This document shows, in pieces, positions 36,001 through 48,800 of a stretch of 64,000 nucleotides of DNA; within the stretch, counting starts at the first letter, position 1; each line of letters opens with the position of its first letter. The DNA comes from Apoda limacodes (taxonomy: Eukaryota; Arthropoda; Insecta; Lepidoptera; Limacodidae): contig OX291546.1 of the NCBI GenBank assembly GCA_946406115.1, positions 14,687,019 through 14,751,018 on the forward strand, given 5' to 3'. Made by a program: the position numbers and the translations under genes. The notes below the pieces were generated by a model. That model did no database searches and was not told the origin of the DNA. It was given only the letters and a program-made list of their open reading frames with translations.

Positions 36001-37312
36001 CTTTAATTAATCTGCAAAACTTTAATATATCTAATTAAATCAGAAGCAATTCAAATTAATTCAAAATAAATAACTATAGAGTAGTAAACGAATGAAATAA
36101 TATGATTATTATTTTTCTTTGTGGCTTTACTTGAGTCCGTAGACTCAGATATTTGCCAATGACAATTTGCACGAAAAAAAAACAGAGATGTTGGTGCCTT
36201 TTCGTACTCATTATTTTAACAACAAAATAACGGAACAAAAAATTTATAAAAAAAAATCATTTATACCAATATAATTTCTGAGTGATTTTCATTTATTGAA
36301 TTTAATGCTGAAAAAATGTACAAGTGACAGTAATATGAATAAGGATAAAAAAATACGTAGTTATATATGTTTAAATAAATGGTCCATTCTCTTCTGCAAA
36401 GGATTCCGGCTCTCCTTGTGCCTCCTATCCTTATGCTGAGAGAGACTGCTCTTATCAAAGATATTTATACTTTCATTCTCAGCCAGTAAATTATTTGAGA
36501 GTATGCTTTTCCCCATTTCTCGTTTAGTTTAGATTTTTTTTAAGAAGGAAACTGTTATATTCAATGCCTAGAGCTCCGTCACATGAGATAATTAGTAGGG
36601 TGAGTGAGGCTCTTAAGTCTTCAATAGCACTATCATATTTTAAATGTTTTAAAAGCTTATACTGAATTTCGATATTTCTATTATCTAATGGGCATGATTT
36701 TTTAGCTATTCCGATTGAATTTGCTTTTGTGCTGTCTCTTACTGTTGTGTTGATAGATCTATTTGCTTTCCTGCTGTCAGTTGCCAAATTTGAGAAATTG
36801 CAAGCTAAAAAAAACAGGCCCTATAACGGAATTTTACTCCACAATCACAAGTAGTAAAGTCTTTGGCAACATTGTCACCTGTGTATACACCCAAGAAGCT
36901 TATATGTGACACCTTGGTCTTAGTGTGACATCCATGTACATATTCTTACGCAGTATTTGTTTCCTCTATGGTACATATAAACTTCTTGGTCTAGCTAGCC
37001 GATGTAATAATTTTATTTTAAAGTGCCAGGCTATATAGATTTATTTCTAATAGCCTTCCAATTTTAAAGAGAATACTGGTCAAAAACAAAAAATCAAACA
37101 TTATTTTGTTGAAAATTTGTCAATTTGCGATTTGTTTACAAATTACAGATATATTATGCTCTACGATTTATATAATTTTGTTTAAAAAGTTGTGGTGTTA
37201 TAACCAAGCACAAATCACAACGTAAACTAATACAGGGAGCAAATAACCGATACGAACACTTGAGCCGAATAGGGGGTCTGAAGTATAGAAGGGAAGATTT
37301 CTATCTATCATA
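36001..37312. promoter_or_regulatory. Divergent 5' region of RABL6 and SMIM8
   Basis: RABL6 (minus) and SMIM8 (plus) start codons are 1,312 bases apart and face away from each other, so their promoters must lie here or the two genes share one. No convincing TATA box is seen. The region also holds the minus-strand ORFs described at 36364-36821. Confidence 0.5.
36364..36821 (-). other. Unrecognised minus-strand coding-like stretch between RABL6 and SMIM8
   Basis: On the minus strand a strong acceptor-like CCTGTTTTTTTTAG is followed by an open frame of about 90 codons (contains CPLDNRNIEIQYKLLKHL) ending at 36524-36526. A second frame starting at an ATG near 36518 runs to a stop near 36364 (contains DKSSLSQHKDRRHKESRN). 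The composition is protein-like, but no family is recognised and the two frames are not joined by a clear intron. It could be terminal exons of an unrecognised gene or a decayed element. Confidence 0.3.
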
Positions 37313-39232
37313 ATGTCGAAGGATAGCAATAGTGAGAAACCTGGTGATGGGCTGAGATCCATGCGATCAACTACAGCGTTTAGAGTAATCAATTTTGAAC
37401 TTTATGCTAAACCGGTGAGATTTGTTGTAAACAAGTTGTATATTTTTCAGTGATAGCTTAGATTTTCTAACTAATAGCAGTCGTATTTTCTGCAGTCTAA
37501 GGGCCTTGCGCTTGCTGAATATCTGTTTCTTCCTAGTACTGCCCAAGACATTAAGCTACCTTGGCTAGGGCTGTATACAGTTACATAAGGTGTATGTAAC
37601 ATGGACTGTCTGTTTCATTGGCTGGCTTAAATTTAGTATACTACCCCACAATATTACGGCTTATGTTTATTTTGTAGAAAGGTCTATTTATTGGTAGGTT
37701 AACTGGAAAGTGTCAGCTTAAGGAAATAAATAGTTTTTTTAGTTATGAATTTTTGAAATTAATTGCTTGACTATGAAAAAATGTGTTTGCTATCCTGCTC
37801 TCAGTGTTACCTGCGTTGGGTCTATGGACACTATGAGTCATTGTTTGTTCACCTCACAATTAAGAGTTTAATCACCAAAGACAATTTTAAGCAGAATTCC
37901 AAATATAGTGAAAAATCTTAGATTTTTCAAAAAAAAACTTGAATTAAAAACTGACTCAACCCGACACGCCCTGGTCTTGGTCTGTCCTACCCCTAGAGTG
38001 TTTTTAGAGCCCGGAGGCACGGAGGGAGAGCAGCCCCTGCCCACTGTAACAAAGGCACAGGGACTGTAGCGGCTTACCCGACAAGCCAAAGCTGCAGAGG
38101 AGAGTGTGAGTGCCTGTGCCTTTGTTAGAAAGGGGTGGAGGGGCTGTTATTTCTGCAACGCCGGAGATAAGGCAGAAGTGAAGTTTTGTTAAAATAATCG
38201 TTTTGGTGGCAGCAGACTAATATCGGAAGGTTGCAGGTTGTCTTTTATGAAACCCACTTCCCCTCCTCACCCTCTGTTATGGCGATTATTCTAGGAAATC
38301 ATTCAAATAAACTATAACATTCATACAATATTACTTAAGCTGTTTTCTACAAGCCATTAGGTTGTCTTTTTCAACTGTGATTGAACCACGTTAACAATTA
38401 AGTATAGTGATTGAAGATAATTTTGAGCACAAAACCAAATTAGGAGGTTCACCCCCTCCCCCCTCCTTCTTTAATTTATGGGAATTTCAACTATGACAAT
38501 AACTACTGTCAATAAACTTTCACACTTTCCATCGTTAAAATGCCAGGTTTCAGGAAACTAGTAAATATTTTGCAGTCTAAACTGTTCTTAGTTTTTTTAA
38601 AAACCACTGCTAAACAATGGCCACCTCTATATGTCTCCAAAACCATTGAACCCTGCCTACTGGCTTTCTGCAATTCTAGTCTGAAAAATCTTTCAATCCA
38701 TTTTTGCCATTCAGGATCATACAGAATGAGAAGTGGCCTGCTTGTTGCCATATCTGTTTGGCCACAATTTGAGCTATGTTGGTTATGTGTGTTTTTAAGT
38801 GAATATCTTTTTACCAGATTTTATTGTGCAATAAAAACCCAGCATACTCTCTCCATAGCCTGCTGAGCAACTATGAGTATATGTAAATCATTATGTAGTC
38901 CATCTGTGCCAGATTTATCCTGACAAGCATTAAAAGAAATTTGGTTAAAAAATTTCAGTCCTTGGATATTGATGCTAGTTTTATTTTGATCTCTTTTGGT
39001 TTTTCTTGTATTGTATATATGTGATGTGTACATGTTTTATAAATGTTGATGTAAAGCTAAGTATTTATTTTTTCAGAACATAGTAATTATGAGTATAGGT
39101 CTCACATGTTTTGGACTAACTCTTGGTTATATTGCTTATATGCGGCAGAAATATGAGTCCTTAGGTTATTATGCTGCTGTTGGTAATGATGGCAAAGAAG
39201 TATTTGAAAAGAAAAAGTCAAAATGGGAATAA
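37313..39232 (+). CDS. SMIM8: Small integral membrane protein 8 (SMIM8), complete
   Basis: There are two exons, 37313-37414 and 39077-39232, with phase 0 between them: donor CCG|GTGAGA and acceptor TTTTTTCAG. The product is 85 residues. The N-terminal part ends RSTTAFRVINFELYAKP, which aligns with the TTxFRxVNxELxxKP of vertebrate SMIM8. Exon 2 gives one hydrophobic segment (IVIMSIGLTCFGLTLGYIAY) and a charged end finishing KKKSKWE, matching the family's KTSKW ending. It should be a single-pass membrane protein whose function is unknown. The intron is 1,662 bases and holds minus-strand ORFs. An AATAAA overlaps the stop codon (39228-39233), but the true poly(A) signal is not certain. Confidence 0.9.
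38509..39033 (-). other. Unrecognised minus-strand ORFs inside the SMIM8 intron
   Basis: 38509-38751 encodes 80 residues with a balanced, protein-like composition (starts MATSRPLLILYDPEWQKW, later GGHCLAVVFKK). 38821-39033 encodes a 70-residue frame ending MERVCWVFIAQ. Both run opposite to SMIM8. No clear splice pair joins them. A remote resemblance of LLILYDPEWQKWIE to TIR-like or DBB signalling domains is too weak to name. They may be exons of an unrecognised antisense gene or a decayed insertion. Confidence 0.3.
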
Positions 39233-42094
39233 ATACCTCAGTAGATTGTAAGCACTTTGTAATATAGCTGTAAAATAATTTATGCAAATATGTAAAGTAA
39301 AGGTGTTCATTAAAAAAAATGTAAAAAATAAGGGTTTTTTTTTGTTGTGTAAATATTATATGTAAGTCAATGTTTGATTTCACTTGGCTTGGTCTGAAAA
39401 ACTAACTACTTGCATTGTCATTACAGGAAGTTGCTAGTGTTGACATCATCTGTGTCAAATCTAAGTATGTATTATCTAGGGAACCTATATCCAGGCAAAG
39501 TCAAATATTGTTTCTCATCATCACCATCATAACAGCTAAGTAACAGTTAGGCCAGTATGACACTCAAATCACAAATTCAACTATTTAATTTTAAATTACG
39601 TTTGTTTCCGAAATAATAACCAAAATTTATGGCTATCATTATTAATACAATACAATTGTGACAAGGCAAATGCACAGCAAAAATAGATTTCATATTACTA
39701 TACTTACTAGAAGCTGGAAATGTTTTTTGGCTATTTTAAAATATAGTTATATTATAAAGGTAAAAATTTTTTGTTTGTTTGCTGAAAACTCTGCAAGTAG
39801 GTACTGAACCAATTGTAAAAATCTTTCACCCATAGAAAGCTACACTATCGTAAATAATATAGACTATGGCATGCTTTGATTAGAACAAGATATAAGTTCG
39901 AAATATCAATGTTTGTAAATCAAGTAGAGAGAGAATAAGTGAAAAGGCACCATTTCTTGTTGCAATAAAGCTATGAGGTTAACTGACTTTTGGCACTGGG
40001 AATAATGACCTTCTAAAGTAAATAGACTATGCACATCATCCAGTAACAGCGAACAGTGGATCTGATTTAATTTAATCATATTGTCTTTTGCTGTTTTCGA
40101 TCTAAAGTCTGCCAATATGCTCACTAGTCAAACAGTAATCCATACTAATATTATAGTCAAAGTCAAAATGTTTTATTCAAATAAGGATTTTACAATCACT
40201 TTTGAATCGTCAAATTTATGAAATAAATGCGAAAGTATCTGCCTGTTATCACCGCTGCAAGAATGCAACACAAATAGCATCCAAAAACATTTATATAAAA
40301 ATGCATAATTTTTGTCATGTAATGTTTCGTAATATTAAGTTTCGTAGTATTAAGTATATATTTACACAATAAAAACTATTTTCCTTATAGGGACTAGTTT
40401 AGATTTAAGAAAATGTTATAACAATCAGTGTAAAATTGTATTAAGTTAGGTAAAAGTAGAGTAGGTTTGTTTCATTTCCCCTCTTTACTATTTGTTGATA
40501 TCAAAAATAATATTGTCTGAGTACCGACATGTTGTCGACTTTGTACGCACGACTATCCCCAATAAAGCGGGAAATTTAGTTTAATATATGTATATAAAAC
40601 ATATGCCATTTGTTGTGCAAAAATGTACAGAACTACTATGTAAAGTTCTATATAGACCATATGTACGGTTATTAAGTTACAGGTGAAAACAGTTAGCATG
40701 TTGAGTATTGTACATTCTTTCTCCCTCACTCCTATGATAATAGACTTCGATAGTGATACAAAAGGGATGGGTCTATGGGTAAAAAAGAGAAAGACTGTCT
40801 GAAACTTTACCTTGCTAGGGTCATTAAGTCCTTAGGCTATGCCTAAAGTAAGTATCACAGGTTGAATGCACACCTTTGCCCCTATACATAGGTATCTACA
40901 CCGTAACGGTAAGTAGTATGGTTAGGGCGTAAAACACATGTGAACTTATGAAACACAATAGCTTATAACTCAGCAACCGGCTTACATAAGATAAAGATAA
41001 AGATAAATATATCACTAGATACCTCTCATAGGCATCTATCATAATAAATTGGTTTCATACTGGTAACTTTAAGCCCTGAAGTACAGAAGCACAAGTAAAA
41101 TCCTGAAAACTTGTATCACACATTTTTCATAATTTAACATACTGACAGACACCAAAAACACGGGAAAGTATATCCGAATTTTAAGTCTATTTTTTGACAT
41201 ATAGCACAAAGTCTGTAGGCAGAAAGCCCTGAGAGCTAGAATTCCAGCTCTTCTCTCACTACGGCCTAACCGTAGACGATGGAACATACCACTATACGTC
41301 GTTGGAACCGCCTCCGAAAGCTCTATCTAAATCCTCATTATAGCTCCAACTTTTGGCTGTAAAACCTAAAAATGTAAAACAGCGTCATTTTATAGTCAAG
41401 CCGCAAATCGTGTGACTGTGATGGCAATAGCCGATAGATACCCCAACTGTCAGTAGCGATTTATAGCTAGGTAGATATACCTACACTTTCGATATATGTC
41501 TATATCGACTACTATATGTTGTCTTTCACTAAGTTTTTGTGTGGGCTAGATTTTCAGTCACCACAGTAAGTACAATAAGTTAAGTACTAAATCTAGAAGG
41601 TTCTATGGAACAACCTCTCCCTCTGATGGGGTTTTTTATTTTTATTATAAATATAGAACAAATTTTGTATTTGTATTCAATCAATCAAGAAGCTTCAAAA
41701 AGTATCCATCAGATACTAATATATAATGTTTAAAGTGAAATATGTAAATATGTTTTAGAATTAAGTAAGAAGCATAAGTTAAAAAATAAAATCGGTCTGT
41801 TGTGTGCATATACGCGTTTTAATATCTCAAGCGCCTAAGAAGAAACTCCTTGTCATGGGCAAAACCTTGTGCCACAGATTTCGAAGGGTCTGTCCGCACA
41901 CTGCCTGTTACTTCTTCATGCTTAAACCACTGGACCGATTAAGAGAAGGACATAGGCTACTTTAAATTGAAAAGCGTGACTCGGTTTAATTTCTACATAT
42001 AATTCTTCTGTATGTCTGTTTGTTACCTAACTCCTAAACAGCTGGAATGATTTGGAAGAATTTTTTTCTGAAAATATCAATAGGTCACTGGACC
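39233..42094. other. Spacer between SMIM8 and the LINE piece, no supported gene
   Basis: AT-rich. It contains a minus-strand ORF at 39906-40124 with a protein-like sequence (LLLDDVHSLFTLEGHYSQCQ) but no known domain. A repeat with 'actaatattatag' is near 40145, a GATAAAGATAAA run near 40990, and old repeat wording at 41880-42060. None gives a gene. Confidence 0.4.
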
Positions 42095-42590
42095 ATCTTT
42101 GAGCGGGCGCACCTGGATACTAGCTTGGCCCTTTTGACTCGGTTCAACAGCGAGCTGTGAGAATTCTCAACGATCCCCAACTCTCTTGCCGTATCGAGCC
42201 TTTAAGTCAGAGGAAAGACTTTACATCCCTGTATGTATTCTACCGCTTGTATAATGTGATGTGTTCTGAGGTTTTTTTCTAAACGATGGACACAACTACT
42301 TTCTACCATCGCACTGGTCGCCATCGGCAGGGAATTCATCCTTACACCTTAGAACCAAAATGGTCTCGTAACGTGCGGTATCAGAGAAACTGCCTCTCGC
42401 GAACGCTTAGGTTGTGGAATGAGCTCCCTGCCAAGGTTTCCTCTAAGGGAATATCGGGTTCTTCAAGAAAGAAGATATTCGATTTTTGAGCAGTCGACAA
42501 CGTGCAGGTGATGCCCCAGGTGTTGCAAGCGTCTATAGGCTGCGGTGACCGCTTACTATCAGGCGGACCGCAAGCATGTTTGTAGTATAA
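42095..42590 (+). mobile_element. 5'-truncated LINE tail, family A
   Basis: It starts in the RT C-terminus (GAPGYQLG-like, then SVQRRAV-like, in broken frames). It then runs through CGCCATCGGCAGGGAATTCA, GCAAGCGTCTATAGGCTGCG and GACCGCTTACTATCAGGC to poly(A). Its order matches 62275-62775 of the longest copy. Confidence 0.9.
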
Positions 42591-42785
42591 AAAAATCCGA
42601 GGTTTGAGGCCAAGACAAATACAAACTGCCTCAATTTTTTGCAGCAGAGTGCAAGCAGCACTGCCGTAATAGTTAGTCCACGTGTGGTTCTGAATAACAG
42701 TAGACAAAAAAAATTAAGGAATGAGAATCAGGAATTTAGAGCCATCAAAACAAATTAAGTACCAAATATTTTTTCTTTAAATGAA

Positions 42786-42878
42786 ATTGTTTAGGAGTTT
42801 TCTAAGCGTTGAACGGGTAATGTTTTAGAAAACTCCTAAACAATTAGTATATTATATTCTCTTTCAATATAATATACT
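42786..42878. repeat. Two adjacent perfect hairpins
   Basis: The first stem is 20 perfect base pairs (42786-42805 with 42825-42844, loop 19). The second follows after one base: 13 perfect base pairs (42846-42858 with 42866-42878, loop 7). The first arm is ATTGTTTAGGAGTTTTCTAA. Origin unknown. Confidence 0.9.
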
Positions 42879-43039
42879 GACTCAGAGCTACAACACACTA
42901 TTCTCAAAGCAATGATAAAAAAATTAAATCTGGTCACACTTTTCAGTATATTATATGCTACGGTCCAGCAAACGACCACAAAATACCACGTATTAAGTTT
43001 GTTTTTGTTGTAGTTAAACATCGGGACCGGCGCGCGGTG

Positions 43040-43206
43040 GGTCGATTCCGTAAAAAGATTGCTAACCTTTTTGAAAGAAATAAGATATACATTGCGGTTT
43101 CGCGATAATCGATGAATTTCATACGTCATTTCATATGCGCAATGTATATCTTATTTCTATGGATTTCAAACGAGAATTGTTAGCTGTCATTTTACGGAAT
43201 CGAGCC
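43040..43206. mobile_element. Palindromic MITE, copy 2
   Basis: Same 167-base length and order as 762-928, roughly nine bases in ten identical by eye. Ends GGTCGATTCCGTAAAA and TTTTACGGAATCGAGCC are better inverted repeats than in copy 1. The inner arm AAATAAGATATACATTGCG is perfectly inverted at 43138-43156. Confidence 0.8.
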
Positions 43207-43544
43207 ACTGTACGGAATCGAAATTTGACAGTGACAGTTGAAGTTTATTTACTTTCGTAAACTGTAGATTTCTGCTTGTTCTAAGGTTTTCTGGCTTTTA
43301 ACTGTGATTTTTCAGCAAAGATGAATCGAACAGAAAAAATAATTGATAAATTGAAACTAATAATAATAAATGATATTTGACAATGACAGATAAAACAAAT
43401 AAAAAGAAAGAAAAACCATTGGCAGCGTTGGTTATTTGTAGTCAGTTGGTTTAAGCTGGATTATTTTATATTCACGTCGTGGACCCATGATTGTGACGTC
43501 ATTTGGTCATATTTGGTCGAATATGGTCGTTGTTTATCGTAGTA

Positions 43545-43880
43545 AGTTCAAGCGTGGTCGAGTTACTTTGGAGGATAAATGAAGGAGTGGTCGTCCTACG
43601 ACGGCTGGCATGGAAGAATGTGTGTGCTGGCTTAATTTAAGAAAACAGGCGAATTACAGACGAAGAGATTAAGCATACACTGCAGATTGGTTCGGGAAGT
43701 GTTCAGAAGATTATACACAAGTATCTTCGCGTGAGGAGGATAGCTCGGTGGGTGACGCACAACCTCACCGAAGCACAGAAGCAGGACCGTGTGGAGTAGT
43801 GGTGGCCGTGATATGATTCACAAATTTGAAGCAGACTCGTCTGAGCGCGTTTACGACATTCTGACACACAACAAATGACA
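43545..43880 (+). mobile_element. mariner transposase fragment
   Basis: Broken frames match the mariner copy at 44147-45005 almost word for word: FKRGR, the HTLQIG segment, CTTCGCGTGAGGAGGATAGC, the WVTHNLT region, and the segment around the GAGCGCGTTTACGACATT stretch. It has stops, lacks the start and the second half, and is dead. Confidence 0.85.
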
Positions 43881-44146
43881 AATTTTAATACATTTGACAA
43901 TTTATGACGTCACAACCAAAACTTAAACCAACTCACCTTAAACTTAAACTTAACTTAAAATATGGCTAGAGTTCTGCGACAGCTGACAAAGTTACAGGTA
44001 TGGTGCTGGGACGATGTTGATATTTGACTATTAATACCGATTAATGCTGCTATTGTTATACCAAGCGGGTTGTAATTATTTTGAAATTATAGATATTTTA
44101 AATTAAAAATACCACTGTTTGAATCTCGAATTTCCCTCAACATTTT

Positions 44147-45005
44147 TTGATAGCCAAATTAAATTATCGTGTCTCATTTAAAAATCGATCACATTTTCGA
44201 GCGATGATTTTCTTCTATTTTAAATGTGGCCTAAAACCTGATGAGTCATTTGATCGACTTCAAATAGCTTTTATAGATGAAGGACCTTCAAAAGCAACCA
44301 TTTACCGTTGGCATAGTGAGTTCAAGCGTGGTCGACTAGCTTTGAGCGATGAACAACGCAGTGGTCGTAAAAAATTTAATTCAAGAAAACAGGGGAATTA
44401 CATACGAGTAATTCAGCATACACTGCAGATTGGTCCGGGAAGCGATCACAAGATTCTACACGAGCATCTTCGCGTGAGGAGGATAGCTCGGTGGGTGACG
44501 CACAACCTCACCAAAGCTCAGAAGCAGGCCCGTGTGGAGTGATGGTGGCCGTGATATGATTCAAAAATTTGAAGCAGGCTCGTCTCGGCACGTTTACGAC
44601 ATTGTGACAGGTGACAAATACTGGATTTATCAATACGATTCAGAAACAAAGCGTCAGTCGACAGTTTGGCGGCTTCAAGACGAACCAACGCCTACGAAAG
44701 TGAAGCGATCGAGAAGCGCAGGGAAAATTTTGATCGCTAGTTTCTTCACTTTGACGGGGTATCTGGTTTCAATTTCATTACGAGACCAAAGCAGCAGCAA
44801 CGCCGAATGGTATACCATAAATGGCCTGCCAGAAGTTTTGTCTGCAATGAGCAATAAGCGACCGAACACCGGGTTCGCGGGGTACTGCTTCACCATGACA
44901 AAGCGCCCGCGCCCTCAGCGCTCAAAACAAGGGACTTCCTGGACACCAGACCGGTCAGAGTCTTGGGTCACCTTCCTCACAGTCCTGATTCTTATTATTC
45001 CCTGA
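44147..45005 (+). mobile_element. mariner-family transposase, inactive
   Basis: The first frame (to 44542) has a helix-turn-helix-type region and the linker IYRWHSEFKRGRLALSDEQR, typical of mariner, then RIARWVTHNLTKAQKQARVE. The second frame, with an offset, gives DMIQKFEAGSSRHVYDIVTGDKYWIYQYD, holding the first catalytic Asp block (TGDKYW), and WRLQDEPTPTKVKRSRSAGK. The middle block normally HDNAxxH is only recoverable in another frame near 44895. A tail TRDFLDTRPVRVLGH-like peptide is seen near 44925. The frameshifts and lost catalytic residues make it inactive. End repeats could not be fixed. Confidence 0.88.
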
Positions 45006-45803
45006 AATAAAAATCAGCTAAAATACGTTTTTGTGACTGTGGTAGAGGTGTTCGCGGAGGACTGGAAGAAATGTTTCGAAAATTGGTCCAGAGGCATGAA
45101 ACTTTGAATACAGGCTGGTGGAGAGTTCTTTGAAAAGATTTAACTAAAACATTTTATCCATAGAAGTTAGTTTTTTAGTTTCCCAAAATTTGAATACCTT
45201 GTTGTATAAAAACTAAAAATAAGTAAATTTTTGTTAATTTATTTATTTTGTAAAGTCAATAACTAGCACTCCATGGTTAAGACAATTCGAGGAACATCTT
45301 TCTTTTTTGTGCACGCAATGAATTATTGCAGTGTTACTCATACAGTTAACCGTCTGAAAATACGAAACTTGAGAGACGTGATGATGACAGCAATGACAGC
45401 TGTCGCAGAGCTCATCCGTTATTTTACTTTACAAATAACCACAGGTTCATACCATATATTATTTTCGTAGTTGAAATCAGCTCTTAACGTCAAATTTTAA
45501 CTACCGAATACCGGTCCATTAGATTTATTACGATATAAACAACTTTAAACCAACTTAATCCGAGGTTTCTTGTGGTTGTCCATACGGACCGCTACCGTGA
45601 TTGTATTCTGTATTAGTTCTGTATATTCTCTATGCCTTGCGGTCACACTGTATTGTTTTGTTTATTCGGTAAGCGTAGTGGTTATATTCTCTTTGTTATT
45701 CGGTTCGGTGTTTAACAAACAAAATTGCTGTTTCCTTAGTAGTAAATAATCTAATCTTAAATCAATGCTCTTTTATTGTTAATTGTTGAGGAAGTATATT
45801 TGA

Positions 45804-48800
45804 ATGATGGAAGCAAATGCTGCTGCAGAGCATGTTACTGAAGGTGTCGTTCCTCCAATATTTTTAGCCGACAACCAACCTACAGACTCAGACGCCGATT
45901 TTGTTGATAATAACGCAGCAGGAGTAGCCAATGAATCCGATTCCACAGTAGGTAAGTATTGATTTATTATTTTTGATTTTTTTTTCTTTAAATAGCAACA
46001 TTTTCAAGATTTATTGAGGCTACGATCCAATTCACTAAGGGTGCGTTCCAAATCGCAACGAGGAAGTTAAAAAAGCGGTTTTGGGACGCCCGGGGTAGAG
46101 TAATTTTCCAACTGTAAAGTTAAATTTTTTACATTGCCATAGAAAAGGTTGAAAATCACTCCTGTCAGTGTGAAAATCAACTGTCAAATGCTCGTTCCAG
46201 AACGGGTTGATTTTTTAACTTTACGGGGCGATAATTACTCGGCGTGATTTGCAACATAGCCTTACTGTTTGCCGAGTGATTATCGCCCGGTAAAGTTATT
46301 TTTCCACCAGTTTCAGAACTGATGTTTAACAGTTTATTTTTACACTGACAAGTGATTTCCAACTATACCTATAAACCTAAAGTGGTAGTTAAAAAAGTGG
46401 TTATGAAACACCGGGCTCTGGGAATTTTTCCCACTCACTGTTGAATTGTTTGCAGTCCCATTCACTTTCCAAAACCGGTAAAATATTAGTGTATACCTTC
46501 CTATACCCGCGCCAATAATGGTGACTCATATACCTGTGCACGGTCTGACAGGCCGAAAGTCCGGAACCAAATTTTTTATTTTTTTAATAAAATAACCTAC
46601 TATATATAACTTAATCTTAAAACTCAAGAATGTATTGAAACAATTAACATCATTTAATGTCTTTTTCTCTTGCAAAACAGCCCTTAAAATTGTTTTTTTT
46701 TTCTTAGGTACTATAAAAACAAACGTAAATTAATATTTTCTTTATAACAAATATTAAATTCTAAATATACAAAAAGACTTATAAAATGACACACCGAACA
46801 TATTTTCTCTTAGACGTCAGGTGTGGTCAGGATCAGGACAGACCATAATTTCATGTTCCAAACAAAAGTAATTTTACCACGTAGGTATTTCTATCGTGTT
46901 TTGCGGTTTATTTTTGATGAGCAATATTCACAGTGACCAATTTTGTTAGTGTTGGATGTTCCATGTCGCACATCTTATCCACAGTATGAACTCTATAGCA
47001 GAAAAGTCTCTTTCTCTGGTGAAATTAGGTTTTATTCGTTGTATTTGTTCATTCGTGTACATAACAACCCGACTTATTATAGCCTCCGGGAAAAATAACT
47101 TCCATATCTCAACCAGTTCCTTCAAATTGTGTGCTTCTCTTTTTGCACCTGGAAATTGAGTAACTATGCTATAGCACGCCGCCTCACTGCATCTGAGAGT
47201 GAAGTTTTGTTCCATCTTCTTTGTCCAATCTTTGCTAGGTATGAGTCTTGAGACCTTTCATAACTTTTTACTTCTCTTACTTTTTCATTGTCATCTTCTT
47301 GCTCAGTTTTGTAGGTTTCTCCTTGTGTCTCAAGAAAATCTTCCTCCTCGCTATTATGTTTGTCTCTCTAGCTAGAGTCCGAGTTTTCTTCCTCGAGCAA
47401 CAATCTGATCTGCTCTTCATTCATCTTGATATGAAATATAAATTAAAACAAAATAAATTTGCAATACAAATACATAAACCTGACTTAAAATCTCTGTGCA
47501 AATCTTGTAAACATAACCTAACTTTACTTAATGCTAACTTTTTCTGGTAATTTAATCATAATTCATTAAAATATTTACATGATTACCTTTATTGTTACAT
47601 TTTTTAACTGGTTTTCAAAATTTCAAATTTACAATGAGAAATATTATACATATAATTTATGTATATGTTACATAGACTAACAAAGCGAAAAACGCATGTC
47701 AAGGTCATTTTTGTTTACACGAATTGCAAACAGATTCTGAGTCCAGTTTACACACAGCAAATAATGTCAAAAAAGAATATAAGAGATCTTTATACTTACA
47801 AAAAACCAGTGCTTACCTCTAGGAGGTTTTTGTTAATAGTACAGGGGAACTCTTATCCTCAGCTCTTGATACCATGCTACCAGTTAGTAGTTTCCAGGTG
47901 TCTGTGTTATTAGGTGTTTAGGGATGCATAGTAGGAAGTATTTCATATTAAGGGATGGACCCTTAGTATGAATTACTTTATTGCCATGTTCAGATACATG
48001 CCCTCAATATATTGCATCAGTTCTATTGATTTCTGTAATCTAAATGTAACAGCAAGTGTGTCGATAACCATTTAATAGAAAAACGTCTTTTAAATATAGT
48101 AAATCCCATTTAATTGTGGGGGTTGCTACAAGAAGATGAAAGAAACCGGCTCTACAACCAATGAAAAGGCTTTGCAGGTCAATACTCAATGCCTTCAATG
48201 CCAAAAAATACTGTTTGACATGCTTCAGTGAAAGTCATTAGCATCTTTTTGTTATCTTTTTTGTATGTCCATAAAAACTTTTCAAATTTAAATTTCAATA
48301 GATACATTGATACCTCATTAAAACATCCCCCAAAAACTTACATATCCAGCCAGTAAAACTTAGTTGTGTTGATATTGGCAAATGCATTACATGTGATGCA
48401 TGGTTCTGACAACCAGATCTAGCTAGCTAGATTGAATATGCATTATGAGTGATGCATTGGACAATCAACATGTTAATACACTGCACAATATTTAATATTG
48501 TTTTCACTGATATGTTTGTAGCCACAAATGGGGCAGCACCCACAAGTAGCAGTGATATTGTTGATCCTGACAAACAACCTAATGAAAACCCTGATATTGG
48601 TGAAATTGAGGATGAATCAATTGCAGAAGCAGGTAAAGTCTATTCAAAATAAGGCTGCAGAAAAGCAAGTTGTGTATTAAAATGGTAGAATCAATAGGTA
48701 GCAAACAAGCATACAGTCCGCTGGATGGTAAATGGTCACCATAGCTTATGGACGCTTGTAATACTAGGGGTATCACTCCTCCTTTGCTGACCCAATAACT

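Noticed and set aside
47248..47550. 100-codon plus-strand hydrophobic ORF
   Set aside because: Its first half is antisense to the acidic leader of the piggyBac-like remnant, which explains the Phe/Leu-rich peptide.
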